Below, piece by piece: positions 59,681 through 64,000 of a DNA stretch of 64,000 nt. The notes under the pieces are model-generated. The model did no database searches and was not told the DNA's origin. It saw only the letters and a list, made by a program, of their open reading frames with translations. The position numbers and the translations under genes are program-made. Source of the stretch: Diphasiastrum complanatum (taxonomy: Eukaryota > Streptophyta > Lycopodiopsida > Lycopodiales > Lycopodiaceae); the NCBI GenBank assembly GCA_029204225.1, contig CM055101.1, forward strand, positions 57,968,920 to 58,032,919. The letters run 5' to 3'. The first letter of the stretch is position 1; each line of letters opens with the position of its first letter.

Positions 59681-60001
59681 CAAATGATTTCGAGAGGAGA
59701 ATCTTTCGAGAACTTTTTGAGAATCTTTTATCTATCTCAAATTTTTCTTTTTTTTTCTCTCGAATTTTTATTTTTGGTTTTTTCCTAAATTTTCTTTTTT
59801 CTTTTCATTTTTATAATTATTTAGTTTATTGCTATTTATTATTTTATTTATTATTTAGTTTTCTTGGATTTAGTGAATTTCTTTTTACTAAATATATAAA
59901 TATACGCATGTTATAAAAGGTCATTTACATTTATGTTTATATTTATGACCACGTGGAAGACTGTGTAGGCATGATTATTTTTAAATTTTAACATTCTTGA
60001 T
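59681..60001. other. T-rich untranslated tail of Gypsy C
   Basis: Pyrimidine-rich, with CGAGA.CTTT words just after the end of pol. No LTR start could be fixed. Confidence 0.45.
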
Positions 60002-60883
60002 TTAAATAAAGATTATCTCTAAGGCGATTGATTTTATAAAAGTGACAGCTGTCAAATCATGTTGCCACGTAATCATCATCTTTCTATAAATTGTAATCAT
60101 ACTATCAAGCTTCCTCCATACATCAACTTTTAGTAATCTAGTTTTGCCGCTCACCTCAAAGTCTTGAGTGGCAACAATGATGTCTTTCCAGACTAAGTGT
60201 TGAATATTAGATGCCTTACCAGTGTGGTTTGATAGGAATCGACGTGCTTTTGCTCCTATGCTTGGCTTAGTAGGCATACTTCCTGACTTTTCTGAAAGCT
60301 TTTCATCTTTCTATATTTTGACGTGTCCCTTTTGAAGTCCTGCTTTCAATAGAACATCTTCTAATCGAGAAATAGCTTCATTCGTTGATGATGTTGACTT
60401 ACTATTCCAAGCAAAAACTATATGAAGATAAATGAGCTTCTCTATTGTCCTAACTTCTGCATGAAGAGTGCAAACATGCACATTTTTCAAGGGAATAGGC
60501 AATACAGGCTTCTAGTTTGAATTTGCATTTTCTCTAGTAGTTCATGTACTCCTAGTAACATCTTGCCATTTTCATGTAGTACAAACAAGGATGTTTAGAT
60601 GTAGCACTTTGAGAGACATTATGCATGCATTTCAATGTTTTCAATCACCTGCTAAGTGCCATTCAACATTGAAGTCTCCAACTCCTGAAACATTCAGAAA
60701 TCCTTCATTTGTATGGTCCTTGATGATCCTAGGGTAAGATGTCCTAGATAATATCCATGATAATATTTCATGATCCTGCTTTCGTACCTGTCCAAAGAAT
60801 AAATCAAACTTAGTTAAATAAGAATTAATACTATCCATTGAATCTAATGTAATAATGAGAAAATTTACCTGAAAAGCTACCAA
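60002..60883 (-). pseudogene. Unidentified transposase-like remnant
   Basis: Minus-strand frames 60883-60641, 60502-60311 and 60277-60002. The first gives HEILSWILSRTSYPRIIKDH and VSGVGDFNVEWHLAGDLKTL; after a frame shift come KCMHNVS and a C-L-Y-Y motif where related proteins might have C-x-x-C. I associate the D-F-x-V-E-W-H-L-A-x-D-L-K-x-L pattern with repetitive transposase-like families, but I cannot name it. Stops and shifts show it is inactive. Confidence 0.4.
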
Positions 60884-60893
60884 CCACCATATA

Positions 60894-61273
60894 TGATAGG
60901 GGAAAAACTCCCGAGGAGGGATTGGTCTTGCCAGGAAGCCCTACAGGAGAAGGGCCCACATTGCCCTTACGTGAGTGATTGAGGAATGCCGCTTCCAATC
61001 CCGAGGGCCATCTCAACCACCCCGTGCTTCCCAGCAGATGAGGGTTTTCCAAGCTCCCAGAGGCAGGGCTGCAGGGAGGTGTAATTGCAATCTCAGTCCT
61101 ATCGGTCTTGAGTCCTAGACTTTTCGTTCTCTAGATCGTCCACCCCTCTATGTAGAAGTCTGTAGAGGGGTCGTCGCTACTGGTCTCATCCCTCTTTGTT
61201 TCTGGTGGATCTAATTCTGGGGGTTCATTAGTACTACCAGCTGGTCCGAGTGACTACACTGGCGACCCGAATG
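60894..61273 (+). repeat. Possible LTR followed by an unusual PBS-like site
   Basis: GC-richer than its surroundings, beginning TGATAGGGGAAAAACTCC and ending GTGACTACA/C. TGGCGACCCGAATGG (61259-61273) follows and resembles a tRNA 3'-end complement, but not the initiator-Met or Tat-type PBS used by the other elements here. No partner LTR is in the window. Confidence 0.3.
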
Positions 61274-63830
61274 GTATGAAAGGCTGGGTGGGTCTCGTGT
61301 AATTGGCAGAAATGACGTACGTCAGATGCCAGAACCCCTCAATAATGAACTCATAGTTTTTGAAGTAACTATAGCCCCCGCAATGTTGTACTCTAAATAT
61401 GGTATCTCCTGCTTGTAAGTGAGGGTGGAGTGTCGGGGTATAGAAATAGTAGTGCGTGACTCCTTCTCGGATTAATTGACAGAATCTCCTAGTGTAGGGT
61501 GGAACTGATTTTCATCCATCATGGTCAAGGGTCTAACCCCCCACGAGGGAGGGAGTAGTTGGCACATCCCCCATCCGAGATCTCTAGAGGCACCTACTAT
61601 TGTCAAGATGACCTCATATCTATCATGCTTAGAGTATGATTTCGGGTGGTATTGCTTATGCCAGTGACTTTAGTACTTTACCATGGTCGAGATTCACTAC
61701 TAGAGGTCACACGAGTGTAATTACTTACAAATACTATAGAGACTTCTGTATGGGCACTCAGTTAGCAATCATGGTCAAATGAAATGAAGTTATGGTCTAT
61801 GGCTTAGGAATGCATCACCTGGGTGAAATAACAGACAACCAGTTGTACTATAATACCGTGATTAGGTTCGTGTAGTGTGAGGGTGCTAGTTATACGCGCC
61901 GCCATGTTTGATAGGCGGTGGTATTTTGCCAAACGTCAGGCCTAGGTATTTCGCTAGGCAGTTCCAACAATGGAGGTGACTATGACGACCCCTAACGAGG
62001 TGGTGTATTTCAACCACGTACGGTGACAACCCACTCTTCTATTTCAAAGAGGTCAGGCCAGTGACTTAAGTACGCACCACACATCTCATTTCCAAATACA
62101 ACATCAAATTGAGTCTTATAACCTAAGCATAATGTGTGTAAAGATTCTAAACTTCGATACTTGTGAGCATACTAGGAAGAAACACAACTAGCATGCTATC
62201 TAATGTGATCATCATTAAGCAAGCCCATACCAAAGAACGGAGTCAAGCCAAACTATACTAGCAATGAGAGCACCATGTAAAACATGAGATCGAATCTCGT
62301 AATCTAGCAATCACATATGAATTGACTAGAAAAATCACATTTCCAGAACGTAAGAATTATACCTTGTGTGCGGAAAGCGGTTTGCCTTAAAGAGAACCGC
62401 CAAGTCATGGGCTCATGGCTTCGAGTCTTGGACCGGCAACGGCATCATTCAAGTTAGGATGTCCTTATGATCGGACTTCGAGATTGATATGAACCGAAGG
62501 TCAAGGCAGGACTGAGATGAAAATGGGATTCTGGCGCAGTCTCCACGCTCACAATAATCAATGGCTTCAGCGTTATGCTCCACAGCTCTTGGTCAATAGG
62601 CTCAGGTGGGCCTCAGTGTATTCTTGATGTTCAACAATTATATCCATAGGCAGAACGCAGATCCGATTACTATATTGACTTTACTGTGTATCCATGCAGA
62701 ACGGACACTCTGGTAGCAATGCTCAAGCTCGCTCTTGTATAGTTGATAGGCAGGTTGTTGTTTACACTTATACATAATGCTCAGAAATATAACCACCTTC
62801 AAACAGTTCATAGTTCCCATGAATGCGTACCACAGCTGGACCATAGTTCAGGGGTGCGAGGGAGCCCCTTCTAAACAGCGGGTGGATTTAGTGATGAAAC
62901 TCTGTACCTAACTATACTTGCTCGGCTGGTTTCAATGGCAGCGATAGATAGTCTTCCAATCAAATAGCTATGGCCCGCCGTATCAGTGCAGCAGTCAGAT
63001 ATGGAATGAGAGTCACGCTGCTTGAAGATAAGCGATCCTTGGTCAGCCTCGCACCGCAGTGTTGAGATACAAGCGGCAATCAAATATTCAATACACATAC
63101 TGCTGACAGGAATGGGTTGGTCAATCGCAGCTCTGAAATGAGGCTTCCCCAATAAAATTCAGGTGTATGAAGTAATGATCAAGCGCAAATACGTCTTTGA
63201 AAGCAAGAATGAGTTTGTTGGCTCAAATTCCTGAGGTAATGATCAAGCGACCATAGCTGTGAGGTAATTGTTGATACCAAAGGTAAGGCATTTGATCGCA
63301 GCTCTAGAATGATGCATTACTAGCAGAACTCAGTCGCTTGAATTGATGGACCAATGACGGTAGCTGCTCTTGACACTCTGGTGTTCATGCAGACACCATT
63401 CTTTATAACCTCTGTGCATGATTTCTCCCGCTTCATGGGAGCCGTGAGAATGGGGAACTCTCTAATCTCTGTCTTCTGATTCTCACCAAAAAAAAAAGAA
63501 AACACACTCTTACCACATAAAGTTCATTCTCAGAATGCTCCCTTTTACAACCTCCCACATTTCCGTTCTCTCACCTCTCATACTTCCACAATGACCGATC
63601 TCCTTGAATTTACGTGAACCATCCATGACATCAACAACTCTCTTCTCGCGTGACATCAACAAAAAGTTCTCCTTCATCATCTCCCATTCACGTTTATGCA
63701 TTCTCTCTCCAACATACATAACAAAAATCACTCCTCCATCCTTTTTTTTTTATGCAAAAAAAGAGACCTCTCTTTATCACACCTCCCCCTTCAAAATGCC
63801 ATACTTTCATTCTTTAAGCCTTTCACGAAG
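61274..63830. other. Unassigned DNA, no gene recognised
   Basis: Moderate GC; only short frames without motifs on either strand. An imperfect duplication of about 170 bp is visible near 63120-63330 (ATCGCAGCTCT.AATGA and GTAATGATCAAGCG words). It could be a non-coding retroelement interior starting at 61274. Confidence 0.35.
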
Positions 63831-63871
63831 GGTGTCCTCTAGTGGACATGGCTTCTTAGTTGTGATTTGAC

Positions 63872-63944
63872 CACAAGTGGTACCCTTCCCCTTTTGAAAA
63901 ACATGGATTGGGGCCACTGGTATGGTACCGGGGTACCACTTGTG
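63872..63944. repeat. 14-bp perfect inverted repeat
   Basis: CACAAGTGGTACCC (63872-63885) pairs exactly with GGGTACCACTTGTG (63931-63944), leaving a 45-base loop. It could be a transposon end or a hairpin; the second arm overlaps the near-palindrome TGGTACCGGGGTACCA. Confidence 0.85.
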
Positions 63945-64000
63945 TGAGCCACTTTCTCTTTTGCACTTGTTGGTGGTGTAAATGGTGAGTACTTCACTTG

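Noticed and set aside
63510-63870. Overlapping ORFs near the right edge as a gene start
   Set aside because: Both strands are open over a pyrimidine-rich stretch and neither peptide has a recognisable motif; the window ends too soon to judge.

Overview
The window looks like a gene-poor, retrotransposon-dense stretch of a large land-plant nuclear genome. Evidence for a plant: several Ty1/Copia and Ty3/Gypsy elements with plant-type primer-binding sites (complement of initiator-Met tRNA, TGGTATCAGAGC, and of another tRNA, TGGTGTCGTTGCCAGGGA), a chromovirus with a chromodomain remnant, a plant class I cytosolic small heat-shock protein, and a CACTA remnant. The only convincing cellular gene is the sHSP at 7982-8637 (minus strand), which is split by an intron. 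The DUF7869-like pseudogene and the general composition make a fern, lycophyte or other non-angiosperm plausible, but the species cannot be fixed from the sequence.

Layout. 1-4130: a G-biased non-coding tract behind a possible LTR and PBS (LARD-like). 4260-7980: possible exon debris and non-coding DNA. 7982-10513: the sHSP gene, its tandemly duplicated upstream region and a local 0.4-kb duplication. 10515-12202: the 5' end of a Gypsy element (LTR, PBS, gag start). 13041-18611: a complete, very young LTR element with 647-bp LTRs, TSD, PBS, PPT and one 1030-codon ORF: a Copia-type Gag continued into about 770 residues that I cannot assign, with no pol. 18780-21403: a GGTACT-rich repeat zone followed by a decayed Copia RNase H and LTR. 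22262-25572: Copia and Gypsy debris in minus orientation, including a PBS joined directly to RNase H. 25573-27190: a plus-strand LTR, leader and long (TC)n tract. 27365-30217: a minus-strand chromovirus that lacks gag, protease and RT. 30218-36169: a nearly intact minus-strand Copia element (A). 36171-39055: a decayed second Copia (F) and a gag fragment. 39056-42693: Gypsy leader repeats, a 220-bp (GA)n tract and a Gypsy gag pseudogene. 43004-46870: a coding-like fragment and a 5'-truncated sister copy (B) of Copia A. 46871-51560: non-coding DNA and a CACTA transposase remnant with a subterminal-repeat array. 52255-55597: GC-rich tandem repeats, a DUF7869-like pseudogene, an unknown ORF with PPT and LTR, and Copia debris. 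55610-59680: a full-length but heavily mutated Gypsy polyprotein of the same family as the 23-25 kb copy. 60002-64000: another transposase-like remnant and unassigned DNA.

How the parts relate: the elements are mostly nested or abutted fragments. The gag of the young element is closely related to the gag of Copia A and to the gag scrap at 38665-39055, so a pol-bearing relative could mobilise it in trans. That Gag-plus-unknown-domain element is the most interesting object here. All functional statements are read by eye from translated sequence; no database search was run.
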